Below are positions 10,712 through 20,286 of a DNA stretch of 64,000 bases, one piece after another. The DNA lies in assembly GCA_017861315.1 (NCBI GenBank), contig JAGFXP010000006.1:1-64000 (forward strand), read 5' to 3'. The translations under genes and the position numbers were made by a program. The notes under the pieces are model-generated. The model worked only from the letters and a program-made list of their open reading frames with translations. It did no database searches and was not told where the DNA came from. Origin of the DNA: Bacillota bacterium. Its GTDB lineage: Bacteria; Bacillota; Clostridia; Clostridiales; Clostridiaceae. Each line of letters opens with the position of its first letter. Position 1 is the stretch's first letter.

Positions 10712-11218
10712 CTAGTACCCCAATTCCCCACTCAGCGAATCATCATCATCTATCCATACGCTAACTGGCATCTCTCTGTATTCGCTTCCGGAGTCCCGGA
10801 TGACAACCCTTTCGATCCCAGCGTTGATGATCATCCTTTTGCACATTGCGCATGGATTTGCATTTTCAACCACTTCGTTGGTCCTTGCATCCCTTCCCAC
10901 CAGGTAGAGGGTGGAGTTAAGCATATCCCTTCTCGAGGCGCTTATTATTGCATTGGCCTCGCTATGAACGGACCTGCAAAGTTCGTAGTGGGTTCCCCTC
11001 GGCACATTCATTACTTCTCTCTGGCACCTGCCTATATCGCTGCAGTTTTTCCTTCCCCTGGGAGCTCCGGTATATCCGCTGGATATTATTTCATCGTTTT
11101 TTACAATTATTGCCCCGTAATTCCTTCTGAGGCATGTGCCCCTGATGAGCACAGTATCGGCAATATCCAGATAATAATTGTTCTTATCTTTTCTTTTTTG
11201 TGATTCCATTTTGCACAC
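10712..11218 (-). CDS. dCMP/deoxycytidylate deaminase family protein (ComEB-like)
   Basis: Zinc-dependent deaminase, probably converting dCMP to dUMP for dTTP synthesis. The zinc site is HSEANAI with PCAMCKRMI downstream. The N-terminal part carries RGTCLRRNYGAIIVKND and YTGAPRG, typical of ComEB. The product is 168 aa. The start is uncertain: a GTG and an ATG three codons later are both possible behind GAAGGG. It lies between upp and tagO in the same transcript, so nucleotide salvage is a natural context. Confidence 0.88.
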   Translation of the reverse strand: MCKMESQKRKDKNNYYLDIADTVLIRGTCLRRNYGAIIVKNDEIISSGYTGAPRGRKNCSDIGRCQREVMNVPRGTHYELCRSVHSEANAIISASRRDMLNSTLYLVGRDARTNEVVENANPCAMCKRMIINAGIERVVIRDSGSEYREMPVSVWIDDDDSLSGELGY

Positions 11219-11235
11219 CCGGCCCTTCGTGACCT

Positions 11236-11865
11236 TTATTTCGTTCCGTAAAGCCTGTCTCCTGCATCCCCAAGACCCGGAACGATATATCCATGCTCGT
11301 TCAGCCTCTCGTCAATGGCCGCAACAAATATATCGACGTCAGGATGTGTATCCATTACCTTCTTGATCCCCTCAGGCGCCGCTATAAGGCACATAAGCTT
11401 TATGTTCTTTGCGCCCTTTGCTTTGAGCATCGTGAGCGCATCCGCAGCGGAACCGCCTGTGGCGAGCATTGGATCTGTAACTATGACATCCCTTTCCTGT
11501 ATATCCACAGGGAGTTTGCAGAAGTATTCCACAGGCTCCAGAGTTTCCTCGTCCCTGTAGAGGCCTATGTGTCCAACCTTCGCAGCAGGGATCAGCGTGA
11601 GCACTCCGTCAACCATGCCCAGACCGGCTCTCAGTATTGGGACTACTGCAATCTTTTTACCTGCCAGCGTCTTGCATTTTGTCCACTGTATAGGCGTCTC
11701 TATGTCGACCTCTTCAAGCTGAAGGTCCCTTGTAACTTCATATGCGATAAGCATTGACACTTCATGAACCAGCTCCCTGAACTCCTTCGCTCCTGTGTTC
11801 TTGTCCCTGATGTATGCCAGCTTGTGCAGCACTAGTGGATGTTTAATCTCTGTAACTTTACTCAT
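11236..11865 (-). CDS. upp: Uracil phosphoribosyltransferase
   Basis: Salvages uracil to UMP with PRPP. The 209 aa contain [12 protein letters not shown] at the N-terminus, [13 protein letters not shown], the PRPP-binding loop [10 protein letters not shown], and the uracil-binding C-terminal segment [25 protein letters not shown] site precedes the ATG and overlaps the end of the upstream fused gene, so the two are probably coupled. The position next to ywlC, ywlE and rpiB follows the Firmicutes pattern, except that glyA is absent. Confidence 0.97.
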   Translation of the reverse strand: MSKVTEIKHPLVLHKLAYIRDKNTGAKEFRELVHEVSMLIAYEVTRDLQLEEVDIETPIQWTKCKTLAGKKIAVVPILRAGLGMVDGVLTLIPAAKVGHIGLYRDEETLEPVEYFCKLPVDIQERDVIVTDPMLATGGSAADALTMLKAKGAKNIKLMCLIAAPEGIKKVMDTHPDVDIFVAAIDERLNEHGYIVPGLGDAGDRLYGTK

Positions 11866-11868
11866 TTG

Positions 11869-12777
11869 TTATTTCCCCTCCAATTTCGTTATCTTGTCTA
11901 CTCTGTTCTGATGCCTGCCCCCAGCGAACTTGGCGGCAAGGAATGTATCAACTATGTCCAAAGCGAGCCCCGGCCCCGTAACCCTTGAACCAAGCGCAAG
12001 TATGTTTGCATCATTGTGCTCCCTGCAGGAATGAGCGCTGAATGTGTCTCCGCAAAGGGCGCACCTTATCCCGCCAATTTTGTTTGCCGCTATGCTGATG
12101 CCTATGCCCGTTCCGCAGATCAGTATCCCTAAATCAAAGTTACCTGCAGCCACCTCGTTTGCGACTGCCGCTGCGTAATCAGGGTAGTCTACGGAATCCG
12201 GCACGCATGTACCGAAGTCCCTGAGCTCATATTCTCCCTTTTCAAGGTGTCTGATCACCTCGCTTTTCAGCTCAAATCCGGCATGGTCACTTCCTAAAGC
12301 TATTCTCATAACAGTACCTCCATCATCTTTCTTCATCTCTCGTTTTAATTTCTCCATAATGTTCCTTGTGCATCTTTTCAGCTGGACGAACGTATCCCTA
12401 TAGACCGACATATCGCCGCCGTAAGGATCCGTTATTTCGCCGTCCACTCCGGCAAATTCGCTCACAGTGAATATCTTGCCGCTGAATTCAGGAAAGCTTT
12501 CTGCAAGCATTTTCTTTATCCCGGATGTCATCGCCAAAACATATGCCGCTTCCTCCAGATGGTCCCTGGTAAGCTGTACAGCTTCCCTCCCTGCGATATT
12601 CACATCGATTTCATTCATCAAAGTCATCACTGTGTTTATGGATGCTTTGCTGTTCCTTATCGCATATACTCCGCAGGATTCCGCTGACGCTCCCTCAATG
12701 CTGCATTCATGGTTGAATATGGCCTCAGCCATACAGCTTCTGCACGTATTTCCTGTGCAGACAAAAAGTATCTTCAT
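11869..12777 (-). CDS. Fused low-molecular-weight protein phosphatase (YwlE-like) / ribose-5-phosphate isomerase B
   Basis: One open frame of 302 aa joins two enzymes that are usually separate neighbours. Residues 1-150 are a low-molecular-weight phosphatase with the loop CTGNTCRS (nucleophile Cys7, Arg13) and the acid loop TDPYGG; YwlE of B. subtilis acts on phospho-arginine. Residues 157-302 are RpiB, interconverting ribulose-5-P and ribose-5-P, with GSDHAGFELK, ICGTGIGISIAANK and HNDANILALGSR. The ATG chosen lies 5 nt after GGAGG. A second GGAGG lies 7 nt before the internal ATG that starts the RpiB half (at 12309), so free RpiB may also be made. No frameshift is needed to join the halves. 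Confidence 0.93.
   Translation of the reverse strand: MKILFVCTGNTCRSCMAEAIFNHECSIEGASAESCGVYAIRNSKASINTVMTLMNEIDVNIAGREAVQLTRDHLEEAAYVLAMTSGIKKMLAESFPEFSGKIFTVSEFAGVDGEITDPYGGDMSVYRDTFVQLKRCTRNIMEKLKREMKKDDGGTVMRIALGSDHAGFELKSEVIRHLEKGEYELRDFGTCVPDSVDYPDYAAAVANEVAAGNFDLGILICGTGIGISIAANKIGGIRCALCGDTFSAHSCREHNDANILALGSRVTGPGLALDIVDTFLAAKFAGGRHQNRVDKITKLEGK
12309..12321 (-). promoter_or_regulatory. Internal ribosome binding site and start for the RpiB half
   Basis: Inside the fused ywlE-rpiB frame the sequence GGAGGTACTGTTATG gives a strong Shine-Dalgarno with 7-nt spacing to an in-frame ATG. It corresponds exactly to the normal RpiB N-terminus (MRIALGSDHAG), as would be expected of a gene that was once separate. 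Confidence 0.65.
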
Positions 12778-12797
12778 ATATACCTCCAAAGGCTCGG

Positions 12798-13850
12798 CTA
12801 CGCCTTGATAATATCAAAGCCGGCCGCTTTTTTTAACCTGTTCATGACCGCTATCCCTTTTCCCTTTTCTTCAAAAGCTTCAGAGAGTATCAGGCTGACA
12901 TCCTTGTCGTCGAAGCTTCTTAGCGTCTCGAAAAGGTTCCTCGTTATCCTGTCCATGTCCGACCTGCTACCGAGCGACACGACGATTCCATTTTCATACC
13001 TGTCTTTAGTTTCATCAGTGGCTATTATGCCAACTCTTTTGCCCTCATTTATATAATTTTGCACCATTTCGTTGATTAATGCAATAACTTTTTCAGGCTC
13101 CCCCTGGACTATCCTGACAGGGGCCTTTGGGGCATAATGCCTGTACTTCATGCCTGGCGCCTTCGGCTTGAAATCGGCGCCGGATTTATTAAGTATGGAA
13201 GGATCTATGTAGATGTTCTCGTCCACAGTTCTGAACATTTCCAGGGTTACGCCGCCCGGCCTGAGAATGCACGGAGGATAATCGGTAACATCTATGATGC
13301 TGGATTCAACTCCCACCTCGCATTTTTCTCCCCCAATTATAATGTCGACCTTGCCGGACAGATCCTCTATACAGCTCCCTACTTCAGTGGGGCTGGGCCT
13401 TCCGGATATGTTGGCCGAAGGCGCTGCAACCGGAACTCCGGCAGCCTTTATTAGCGCTCTGGCAACCAGGTTTGAAGGCATCCTTACGCCGACCGACTCC
13501 AGACCCGCACTTGTTTCATCCGGAATGATCAATGACTTTTTAAATATTATTGTCATTGGCCCAGGCCAGAATCTATCCATAAGCTTCCTGGCGATCTCAG
13601 GCACTTCCGCTACAAGCGGCGCAAGCTCATCGAAATCCGATATATGGACTATAAGCGGATTGTCCTGTGGCCTGCCCTTTGCCTCGAAAATCTTTTTGAC
13701 CGCAGCTCCGTCAAGCGCGTTTGCGCCTAGGCCGTAGACTGTTTCCGTCGGAAATGCAACGAGACCCCCATGTCTTATCACAGCGCCCGCTTCCTCAATT
13801 ACGCTCTTATCGATGTTCTTTTCGTCTATATACAATATCTTTGTTTCCAA
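12798..13850 (-). CDS. ywlC: Threonylcarbamoyl-AMP synthase (Sua5/YwlC type)
   Basis: Makes threonylcarbamoyl-AMP from threonine, bicarbonate and ATP for the t6A modification of ANN-decoding tRNAs. The YrdC domain (residues 20-210) carries GGLVAFPTETVYGLGANA, KGRPQDNPLIVHI, PGPMTIIF and APSANISGRPSPT. The C-terminal Sua5 domain follows a linker with APGMKYRHYAPKAPV. The 350 aa length fits the long Sua5 form. Translation starts at TTG, 7 nt after GGGAGGG. It is followed by the ywlE/rpiB fusion, as in B. subtilis. Confidence 0.96.
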   Translation of the reverse strand: METKILYIDEKNIDKSVIEEAGAVIRHGGLVAFPTETVYGLGANALDGAAVKKIFEAKGRPQDNPLIVHISDFDELAPLVAEVPEIARKLMDRFWPGPMTIIFKKSLIIPDETSAGLESVGVRMPSNLVARALIKAAGVPVAAPSANISGRPSPTEVGSCIEDLSGKVDIIIGGEKCEVGVESSIIDVTDYPPCILRPGGVTLEMFRTVDENIYIDPSILNKSGADFKPKAPGMKYRHYAPKAPVRIVQGEPEKVIALINEMVQNYINEGKRVGIIATDETKDRYENGIVVSLGSRSDMDRITRNLFETLRSFDDKDVSLILSEAFEEKGKGIAVMNRLKKAAGFDIIKA

Positions 13851-13866
13851 CTTAAATCCCTCCCAT

Positions 13867-14472
13867 CTAAGAATTGAGACTCTTTCTGTAAAATTTGATT
13901 TTTTCTATGGCGTTTTCCGAGTATTCCGCTTTAACGCAGCTTTTGAATACCGTATCCAGCAGCTGGTACTTTCTCAGCCCTCCGGAATTGATCACCAGAT
14001 AGTAGAGTTCCTCACCCGGGCTGTCTTCAGCGTGTTTCCCGATCAGCCCCGAGACCGCCTTGTACCTGTCGAGGATCTCCTTGTCAACGGCTTTGAGCTT
14101 CTTGTTCCTGAACTTAGTCTTCGAAACGAGTATCATGCCGAACTCCTGAAAACCCTTCACTTTTTCAGAAGCCGGCTCAACATCCACATACATTATCTTG
14201 TTGCAGTTTATGCTTTCTGTCCTGCCAGGAATTCCGCGTTTCACCCTTATGTGCCCCATATTGTAGTTAAATTCAAGCCTTTCCTGCCCTGCACGCAGAT
14301 ATACGGCTGCAGCCACCAGCGCCTCGATCGCAGCCAGGTAGCCCAAATAAAAGGCATCCGTCTTGCCGTAGAATATAATCGCCAGAGGGAGAGCAAAAAA
14401 AACAAAGCACATTGAGAGCAAAAATCTTATATAAGATTTTCGTTGCTTTCTGATGGCTTTGTTAATATTCAT
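13867..14472 (-). CDS. Hypothetical membrane protein
   Basis: I do not recognise a named family. The 201 aa have a basic N-terminus, two adjacent membrane helices (about residues 15-35 and 41-59) and a soluble C-terminal part with alternating beta-like segments (LEFNYNMGHIRVKRG, MYVDVEPASEKV). That architecture resembles bacterial PH-like membrane proteins, but this is only an impression. It is inserted between prfA and ywlC, with 9 bp to prfA and 16 bp to ywlC, so it is part of the operon. The ATG follows an AGGAG site within the end of prfA. Confidence 0.75.
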   Translation of the reverse strand: MNINKAIRKQRKSYIRFLLSMCFVFFALPLAIIFYGKTDAFYLGYLAAIEALVAAAVYLRAGQERLEFNYNMGHIRVKRGIPGRTESINCNKIMYVDVEPASEKVKGFQEFGMILVSKTKFRNKKLKAVDKEILDRYKAVSGLIGKHAEDSPGEELYYLVINSGGLRKYQLLDTVFKSCVKAEYSENAIEKIKFYRKSLNS

Positions 14473-14481
14473 ATGCGATCC

Positions 14482-15558
14482 CTACTCCTCACTACCCATT
14501 GCTTTCATTTTTTCAGCTTGATCCGCAGTAATCAGCGCATCTATCACTTCATCAATATCGCCGTCAAGGAAAGACTCCAGCCTGTATAACGTAAGCCCTA
14601 TCCTGTGCTCGGAAACCCTGCCCTGAGGATAATTATATGTCCTGATCCTCTCGCTTCTGTCCCCGGTTCCTACCTGGCTCTTTCTGTCCTCTGCAATCCC
14701 TGCGCTTCTCTCCGCCTGCATGATGTCAAACAGCCTTGACTTAAGGACCTTCATTGCTTTCTCTTTGTTCTTCAGCTGCGACTTTTCATCCTGGCATGAA
14801 ACTACAAGCCCTGATGGCAGGTGAGTTATTCTGACAGCTGAGTCGGTTGTGTTTACGCACTGTCCGCCGTGTCCGGAAGCTCTGAAAACGTCGATCCTTA
14901 TGTCGTTCTGATTGATAACCAGTTCAACGTCGTCTACTTCAGGAAGAACTGCAACGGTGGCAGTGGAAGTGTGAATCCTTCCGCTTGATTCAGTATCCGG
15001 AACCCTCTGAACCCTGTGAACTCCGCTTTCATATTTCAGCTTGCTGTATGCCCCCGCTCCTTTGAGCATGAAAACAACTTCTTTCATCCCACCGATGTCT
15101 GTCTCGTTTATGCTCATGATTTCTGTTTTCCAGCCTTTTCGCTCAGCATACCTTGTGTACATCCTGAACAGATTTGCAGCGAACAGCGCCGCCTCTTCTC
15201 CGCCAGCTCCGCCTCTTATTTCGATGAATACATTTCTTTCGTCATTAGGATCCTTAGGAAGCAGAAGTATCCTGAGATCCTGGTATGTCGATTCAAGCGT
15301 TTCGGTCAGCTCCTTTATCTCTTCCTGGATCATGTCCTTCATATCCCTGTCCGATTCTTCGACCAGCATCTCTTTGGCATTCTTGAGCTCTTCCTCAGCT
15401 TTTCTGTATTCTCTGTACTTGTTGACGAGAAGCTCCAGCTCGGCATGCTCCTTGCAGAGCCTCTGCCACTCTTTCTGATTTGCCATCACGCTTGGATCGC
15501 TTATCTTTATGGATAGCTCCTCATATTTGTTTTCTATAAAATCAAGTTTTCGTAACAT
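14482..15558 (-). CDS. prfA: Peptide chain release factor 1
   Basis: Recognises UAA and UAG and triggers peptide release. The 358 aa carry the catalytic GGQ in [17 protein letters not shown], the RF1 anticodon-like region with [21 protein letters not shown], and the C-terminal [25 protein letters not shown] spread over residues 280-310. RF1 reads UAA/UAG and not UGA, consistent with UGA serving as selenocysteine elsewhere in this genome. A GGAGTGG site precedes the ATG, and a TATAAT lies about 40 bp upstream. Confidence 0.97.
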   Translation of the reverse strand: MLRKLDFIENKYEELSIKISDPSVMANQKEWQRLCKEHAELELLVNKYREYRKAEEELKNAKEMLVEESDRDMKDMIQEEIKELTETLESTYQDLRILLLPKDPNDERNVFIEIRGGAGGEEAALFAANLFRMYTRYAERKGWKTEIMSINETDIGGMKEVVFMLKGAGAYSKLKYESGVHRVQRVPDTESSGRIHTSTATVAVLPEVDDVELVINQNDIRIDVFRASGHGGQCVNTTDSAVRITHLPSGLVVSCQDEKSQLKNKEKAMKVLKSRLFDIMQAERSAGIAEDRKSQVGTGDRSERIRTYNYPQGRVSEHRIGLTLYRLESFLDGDIDEVIDALITADQAEKMKAMGSEE

Positions 15559-15626
15559 TATTTAACCACTCCGTATATATATTTTCACAATTAATTATTA
15601 TACCACAGCACTCTACGCCTGTACAA

Positions 15627-16514
15627 CTAATTTCTAAATCCAAGGACTATCCTGTCGTTTCCTGCAAGATCCTTTGCAGCAGCTATATTGACAAATCCTT
15701 TTTCCTCAAGTATGCCGACGACTTCAGCCCTCTGGTCATAGCCGATTTCAAATGCGAGAAGCCCTCCCTCTCTGAGCAGCAGGGCGCTCTGCTCCGTGAT
15801 TTTCCTGTAGAACTCGAGGCCGTCTTCTCCCCCGCACAGAGCCTCATAGGGCTCATAATCCTTCACGTCCTCCATAAGCTCCCCAATTTCGCTGGTCCTT
15901 ATATAAGGGGGGTTGGAAACAATCACATCGAACTGCAGCTTCCTTTCCATAGCGTACCCCAGCAGGTCGCTGAAAACAACCTCGACCCTGTCCGAAACTC
16001 CCAGCGCTTCAGCATTATCCGCCGCTGTCTCCAGCGCCGCACCCGATATGTCGAGGCAGAGCACCTGGGTTTCTTCACATTCCTTCGCCACGGTTATTCC
16101 GATGATGCCGCTGCCAGCGCATACATCGCATATTTTCCTGTACCCTCTCTCCTTAACAAGTGCGACCACATTCTCCACCAGGATCTCCGTGTCGGGGCGC
16201 GGTATCAGCACCCCTTCCCTGACCCTGAACATGTATCCCATAAACTCGCACTCGCCCAAAATGTATTTTACGGGCATCTTCTTCTCCCTCAGCTCTACCA
16301 GCCTCACGTATTCCTCCGCTTCTTCCAGCCGGACCGGCGCGTCCCTGTGGGTCAGTACGAAAATCCTGTCCTTGTCCATGGCTTTTGAAAGAAGCATCTG
16401 TGAATCTATCTGGTAGCTGTCTATGCCTGCATTTTTTAACCTCTCGTATCCGGCGGTCAGCAGCGACCATACCGTATCTCCCTTGTTTTCCTTACTGCAC
16501 ATTGTATTCCCCAT
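15627..16514 (-). CDS. prmC: Peptide chain release factor N5-glutamine methyltransferase
   Basis: Methylates the glutamine of the GGQ motif in release factors, so it works directly on the product of the next gene, prfA. The 295 aa contain LIPRPDTEILVE, the SAM-binding DVCAGSGIIGITVAKE and the signature VSNPPYI. The N-terminal 22 nt overlap the end of yqhQ. Two ATGs four codons apart are both plausible; the first is used here. Confidence 0.95.
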   Translation of the reverse strand: MGNTMCSKENKGDTVWSLLTAGYERLKNAGIDSYQIDSQMLLSKAMDKDRIFVLTHRDAPVRLEEAEEYVRLVELREKKMPVKYILGECEFMGYMFRVREGVLIPRPDTEILVENVVALVKERGYRKICDVCAGSGIIGITVAKECEETQVLCLDISGAALETAADNAEALGVSDRVEVVFSDLLGYAMERKLQFDVIVSNPPYIRTSEIGELMEDVKDYEPYEALCGGEDGLEFYRKITEQSALLLREGGLLAFEIGYDQRAEVVGILEEKGFVNIAAAKDLAGNDRIVLGFRN

Positions 16515-17421
16515 CTTCCGTTATTCCTTCCGCCGCCTTCAGCGCTGCAATGGCAACCTCTATCTGGTCAATATCCGGCTCCCTTGTTGTTAGTTTCTGG
16601 AGCATAAGACCCGGATACGACAGCATTTGGGACATTTTGCTGTTGCTTCTGCCCATCCACTTGATCAATTCGTATGTTATACCCGAAACTACGGGCAGCA
16701 GTATCACTCTTGACACTATTCTGGACCACAGGGTTTCCCAGCCAGTCATTGAAAATACTATTATGCTTACTATCATGACCAGAAACATGAAGTTTGTACC
16801 GCACCTTGGATGCAGCCTTCCGAAATCACCTGCATTTTCAGCCGTCAGCGGCCTGTCATTCTCATAGCAGAATATCGCCTTATGCTCTGCTCCATGGTAC
16901 TGGAATACCCTGTGGATATCCTCCATCTTCCCTATCAGAAATACGTAAAGCAGGAAAATCCCGACCCTTATAAGCCCCTCGAATATGTTGAGCGCAAAAG
17001 GATCCTTTATTCCGGCATATACGAATATGCTGGCAGCGAATGTAGGGAGGATAAAAAACAGCCCCACCGCGGCGGCCAACGCAATCATAAGCGTGATTGC
17101 ATTCACAACAGCATTGCTCTTTTCCTTGAACACGCTTTTGAACCATGCATCCAGCTTTGTTTCTTCTACCTCATCTTCAAAATACTCAGCCGATTTGTTC
17201 AGGGCATTTATGCCGATTACCAGGGACTCGATCAGCGCAACGAAACCCCTCACCACAGGCAGTCCAAAAATTCTGTTCCTCTTGGTATAAGGCGTGAATT
17301 TTTCAACGCTCACCTCGATGTCGCCGTCGCTTTTCCTGACCGCTGTTGCGATACTCGACGATCCCCTCATCATGACTCCTTCTATTACAGCCTGTCCACC
17401 GACAGATACTTTTCTGGCCAT
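16492..17421 (-). CDS. DUF1385 membrane protein (YqhQ family)
   Basis: A 309 aa conserved membrane protein of unknown function. It has the family start VSVGGQAVIEGVMMRG, several membrane helices in the middle and C-terminal half, and the conserved EYHGAEHKAI-like segment (QYHGAEHKAIFCYE) followed by HPRCGTNFM. Genes of this family often sit beside prmC and prfA in Firmicutes, as here. A GAGGTG site lies 8 nt before the ATG. It heads the long co-directional block that ends at wecB. Confidence 0.9.
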   Translation of the reverse strand: MARKVSVGGQAVIEGVMMRGSSSIATAVRKSDGDIEVSVEKFTPYTKRNRIFGLPVVRGFVALIESLVIGINALNKSAEYFEDEVEETKLDAWFKSVFKEKSNAVVNAITLMIALAAAVGLFFILPTFAASIFVYAGIKDPFALNIFEGLIRVGIFLLYVFLIGKMEDIHRVFQYHGAEHKAIFCYENDRPLTAENAGDFGRLHPRCGTNFMFLVMIVSIIVFSMTGWETLWSRIVSRVILLPVVSGITYELIKWMGRSNSKMSQMLSYPGLMLQKLTTREPDIDQIEVAIAALKAAEGITEDGEYNVQ

Positions 17422-17517
17422 TGCCGCTACACCTCAAATTCCTATAATATATTTTTAGTATGAAACATCTTAATTTTACCATTTATAGCTAATATAATAA
17501 AGTAAACATTATATTAA

Positions 17518-17546
17518 TTGACTTGGATGTTCGGGCGTGCTATAAT
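17518..17546 (+). promoter_or_regulatory. Sigma-A promoter of rpmE
   Basis: TTGACT and TATAAT separated by exactly 17 nt, about 50 bp upstream of the rpmE start and on its strand. Confidence 0.85.
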
Positions 17547-17596
17547 TTAGTGGTTATAAAGCAGAATGATCTGCAGGCTTGAAAGAGGTGAAAAAT

Positions 17597-17809
17597 ATGA
17601 GAGAAGGCATACATCCGGAATACTATCACGAAGCGGTAGTAAAGTGCGCATGTGGAAATACTTTTACAACTGGTTCAATCAAACCTGAGTTGAAAGTAGA
17701 AATATGTTCAAAATGCCACCCGTTCTTCACTGGTAAACAGAAGATCGTTGACGTAGGCGGAAGAGTTGAAAAGTTCATGAAGAAATTCAACATAAGCAAC
17801 GAAGAATAA
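17597..17809 (+). CDS. rpmE: Ribosomal protein bL31 (zinc-binding form)
   Basis: Large-subunit protein of 70 aa, starting [17 protein letters not shown]. It keeps the zinc ligands of the C+ type (CACG and [10 protein letters not shown]). The ATG is 6 nt after GAGGTG; an earlier in-frame start six codons upstream would overlap this site. It is monocistronic, with its own promoter and terminator, convergent with rho. That layout is common in Clostridia. Confidence 0.97.
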   Translation: MREGIHPEYYHEAVVKCACGNTFTTGSIKPELKVEICSKCHPFFTGKQKIVDVGGRVEKFMKKFNISNEE

Positions 17810-17830
17810 TATTTATTGCGCGCAGGAAAA

Positions 17831-17869
17831 GAGCTGTCTCATTTATTGAGGCAGCTCCATTCTTTTTTT
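17831..17869. terminator. Bidirectional terminator between rpmE and rho
   Basis: Stem GAGCTG-CTCA pairs with TGAG-CAGCTC, with one mismatch. Seven Ts follow on the plus strand and four Ts follow on the minus strand, so it can serve both convergent genes. Confidence 0.85.
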
Positions 17870-17877
17870 GTTTATTC

Positions 17878-19239
17878 TTAAGACTTCCCGGGCTCAATCT
17901 TGCTGAGTATATCTATCAGCTCCTTGTTGCTCTTCGATTTAGAAAGAAGGCTTATGAGCTGTTCGGTTACACTTTCTATGCTGTCGGTGTACAGCAGCTT
18001 TCTTATGTTGTAGGATGCATCCTTCTCCTCCTTGCTGTCAAACAGCATCTCATCCTTCCTTGTTCCCGATTTATATATGTCGATGGCCGGGAATATCCTT
18101 CTTTCCTGAAGCCTCCTGTTGAGGTGAACCTCCATATTTCCCGTGCCCTTGAACTCTTCATAAATCATGTCGTCCATCCTGCTGCCGGTTTCTATCAGTG
18201 CAGTTGCGAGGATCGTGAGGCTTCCGCCGTTCTCGATGTTCCTGGCCGCTCCAAAGAACTTCTTTGGCATTATGAGCGCGCCTGGGTCAAGTCCTCCTGA
18301 CAGTGTTCTGCCTGTCGGGGTTATAGTCAGGTTGTACGCCCTCGACAGCCTCGTTATGCTGTCCAGCAGTATCACAACGTCCTGCCCCTGTTCAACAAGC
18401 CTCTTCGCCCTCTCGAGCATCATATATGCAACCTTGGTGTGGTGGTCAGGCTCTTCGTCGAAGGTCGAGTAAATAACCTCCCCGTCAATGGACCTCTGCA
18501 TGTCAGTGACTTCCTCAGGCCTCTCATCTATAAGTAGGACAATAAGCTTTATGTCCTTGCAGTTTTTGGCAATGCTCTGGGCAATCTGCTTAAGGAGGGT
18601 AGTTTTGCCGGCCTTCGGAGGCGCTACTATTATCCCCCTCTGCCCCTTTCCTATTGGGGAAATAATGTCCATCATCCTCATGGACATTTCTCCTTTTTCC
18701 GTTTCAAGGTGTATCCTTTCGTTAGGGTATACCGGAACCAGCATCTCGAAAGGCTTTCTTCCCACAGCCTTTTCCGGGTTCTCCCCGTTCACCTTTTCAA
18801 CGTAAAGAAGAGCCTTGAACTTCTCCCCTTCCTTCGGTATCCTTACCTTTCCCTTTACCTCGTCGCCTGTTTTAAGGTTGAACCTCCTTATCTGCGAAGG
18901 CGATACATATATGTCGTCGGGGCTGGTGAGGTAGTTTGTGCCTCTCAGAAAACCATAGTTGTTGGTCTCTATGATTTCAAGAACGCCTCTGGCTGTACCT
19001 GATTCGTTGACTAGTTCCTTGAAACGCTCCTTCTTTTCCGCCGGCTTTTCCTCTTCGTCAGCCTTTGCGCTGATCTTCTCCTGCAGTATTGTCCCGTCCT
19101 TCTCGACTGCCGCAGGTGATGCTTTTTTTATCTCCTCGATAAGCTCACCCTTTTTATATTTTGAAATGCTTTTTACACCTACTTCCTTTGCCACTTCTCT
19201 AAGCACGGCAATGGTCATAGATTCAAAATCCTTGTTCAC
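17878..19239 (-). CDS. rho: Transcription termination factor Rho
   Basis: Hexameric RNA-dependent ATPase. The order is an N-terminal helical Rho_N domain (residues 1-45), a charged linker rich in Lys/Glu/Ala (45-85), a cold-shock RNA-binding domain with [16 protein letters not shown], and the ATPase core with Walker [13 protein letters not shown], Walker [17 protein letters not shown] and the R-loop [14 protein letters not shown]. The open frame runs 30 codons further upstream, but a GTG start directly after CGAGGTG gives a normal N-terminus and 453 aa. Confidence 0.96.
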   Translation of the reverse strand: MNKDFESMTIAVLREVAKEVGVKSISKYKKGELIEEIKKASPAAVEKDGTILQEKISAKADEEEKPAEKKERFKELVNESGTARGVLEIIETNNYGFLRGTNYLTSPDDIYVSPSQIRRFNLKTGDEVKGKVRIPKEGEKFKALLYVEKVNGENPEKAVGRKPFEMLVPVYPNERIHLETEKGEMSMRMMDIISPIGKGQRGIIVAPPKAGKTTLLKQIAQSIAKNCKDIKLIVLLIDERPEEVTDMQRSIDGEVIYSTFDEEPDHHTKVAYMMLERAKRLVEQGQDVVILLDSITRLSRAYNLTITPTGRTLSGGLDPGALIMPKKFFGAARNIENGGSLTILATALIETGSRMDDMIYEEFKGTGNMEVHLNRRLQERRIFPAIDIYKSGTRKDEMLFDSKEEKDASYNIRKLLYTDSIESVTEQLISLLSKSKSNKELIDILSKIEPGKS

Positions 19240-19401
19240 AATAACACCTCGCTGTTTGATTATTTGAATTATATTTAACCGTCTGGGGATTTTTGATATG
19301 ATTGGAATTCTTTGAAGGGTCTTATGCATTATTAATTATAGCACATATCAAGAAATTAATACGTCTGATGCTAAAAAAGGAATAAAAGCAAGCTCTTATC
19401 C

Positions 19402-19746
19402 CTAAGTATATGCGCATATTTTCTTTTCGATTTTGCTGATCCTGCTGATTTTCTCCTGTATCCTGGCCTTTTCGCCCATATAGAACAGAGGCAGCCCCGT
19501 GAATTCGCATCCGCCTACGATAAGCGTCCTGAAACAGAATTCATGGAGGCTGTATCTATAGCTGTGGATGCCGCCGCATAAAGGGCACCTGACTTTCATG
19601 GTTACGCTTCTTCCGGATTTGGATTTTGAACGGGTTACGGTATAAGAAACATCCGAACCGCCTGCTTTAAAAACGGATATCCCGCTGACGTCATATCCCC
19701 CGATATTGTTTTTTAGAGCAACTGTTCTCTCTGTTTCCGTTATCAT
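19402..19746 (-). CDS. Small hypothetical protein with a CPxCG metal-binding knuckle
   Basis: Unrecognised 114 aa protein. The visible feature is VRCPLCGGIHSYRYS in the middle, a CxxC-G-x-H pattern that could bind zinc, followed by cysteines in HEFCF and GGCEF. The C-terminal 25 residues are basic and helical. The ATG selected follows GGGGTGAGA; another ATG six codons upstream has no spacing to its purine run. It lies alone between rho and a DUF1934 gene. Confidence 0.7.
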   Translation of the reverse strand: MITETERTVALKNNIGGYDVSGISVFKAGGSDVSYTVTRSKSKSGRSVTMKVRCPLCGGIHSYRYSLHEFCFRTLIVGGCEFTGLPLFYMGEKARIQEKISRISKIEKKICAYT

Positions 19747-19832
19747 ATTCTCACCCCAATCCATCTTCCTTTATATAATATTTCTATATGATTTGCGAAA
19801 ATCCTTCTCGAAAATACTGAGCAAATAAAAAA

Positions 19833-19854
19833 ACACAGGATTTTATTCCTGTGT
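19833..19854 (-). terminator. Terminator overlapping the end of the DUF1934 gene
   Basis: Stem ACACAGGA/TCCTGTGT with a 6-nt loop followed by seven Ts on the minus strand. The stop codon of the DUF1934 gene lies in the loop, so the terminator begins inside the coding region. Confidence 0.85.
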
Positions 19855-20265
19855 CTTTATGTTTATTTTCAAGGTGGTATCCAGAACATCCTGTCCTACG
19901 ACGCATAGCAGGTACTTTATGAAGATGTCCCCGCCTTCCTCATCCACCATCACATCAAGTTTTTTTGTCTCGATTTTCAGCTCCAGCGTTCCGTAGGGAG
20001 TGTTGTACATGGAGACGCTATTTTCTTTTCTGTCGAACTCCATTTCCGTGCTCGTGCTCCCTTGCCTGATCAGGGAAAATTTATTAGGCCTGATTTCCAT
20101 GGTTGTGGTGGTGCCTTCCATTCCCGATATCTCGGTTTCAGCATATTCCGCATAAAAAACGTCATCCTTGACATAAAAGGTACCAGGAGTGACCACCTTG
20201 ATCTCATCGTTGTCTCCCCGCTGCTTGCTTGTAACTGAAATAATCGCTTTCTTCTTCACAGGCAT
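19843..20265 (-). CDS. DUF1934 family beta-barrel protein (YwiB-like)
   Basis: A 140 aa protein made mostly of alternating beta strands (for example KKAIISVTSKQRGD, MEIRPNKFSLIRQG, YNTPYGTLELKIETKKL), matching the DUF1934/YwiB small-barrel family. Function is unknown. It starts with ATG close behind AAGGAGG and is 21 bp downstream of the PP-loop gene, so the two are probably co-transcribed and end at the overlapping terminator. Confidence 0.82.
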   Translation of the reverse strand: MPVKKKAIISVTSKQRGDNDEIKVVTPGTFYVKDDVFYAEYAETEISGMEGTTTTMEIRPNKFSLIRQGSTSTEMEFDRKENSVSMYNTPYGTLELKIETKKLDVMVDEEGGDIFIKYLLCVVGQDVLDTTLKINIKTQE

Positions 20266-20286
20266 CCCGCCTCCTTCTTACCAAGT

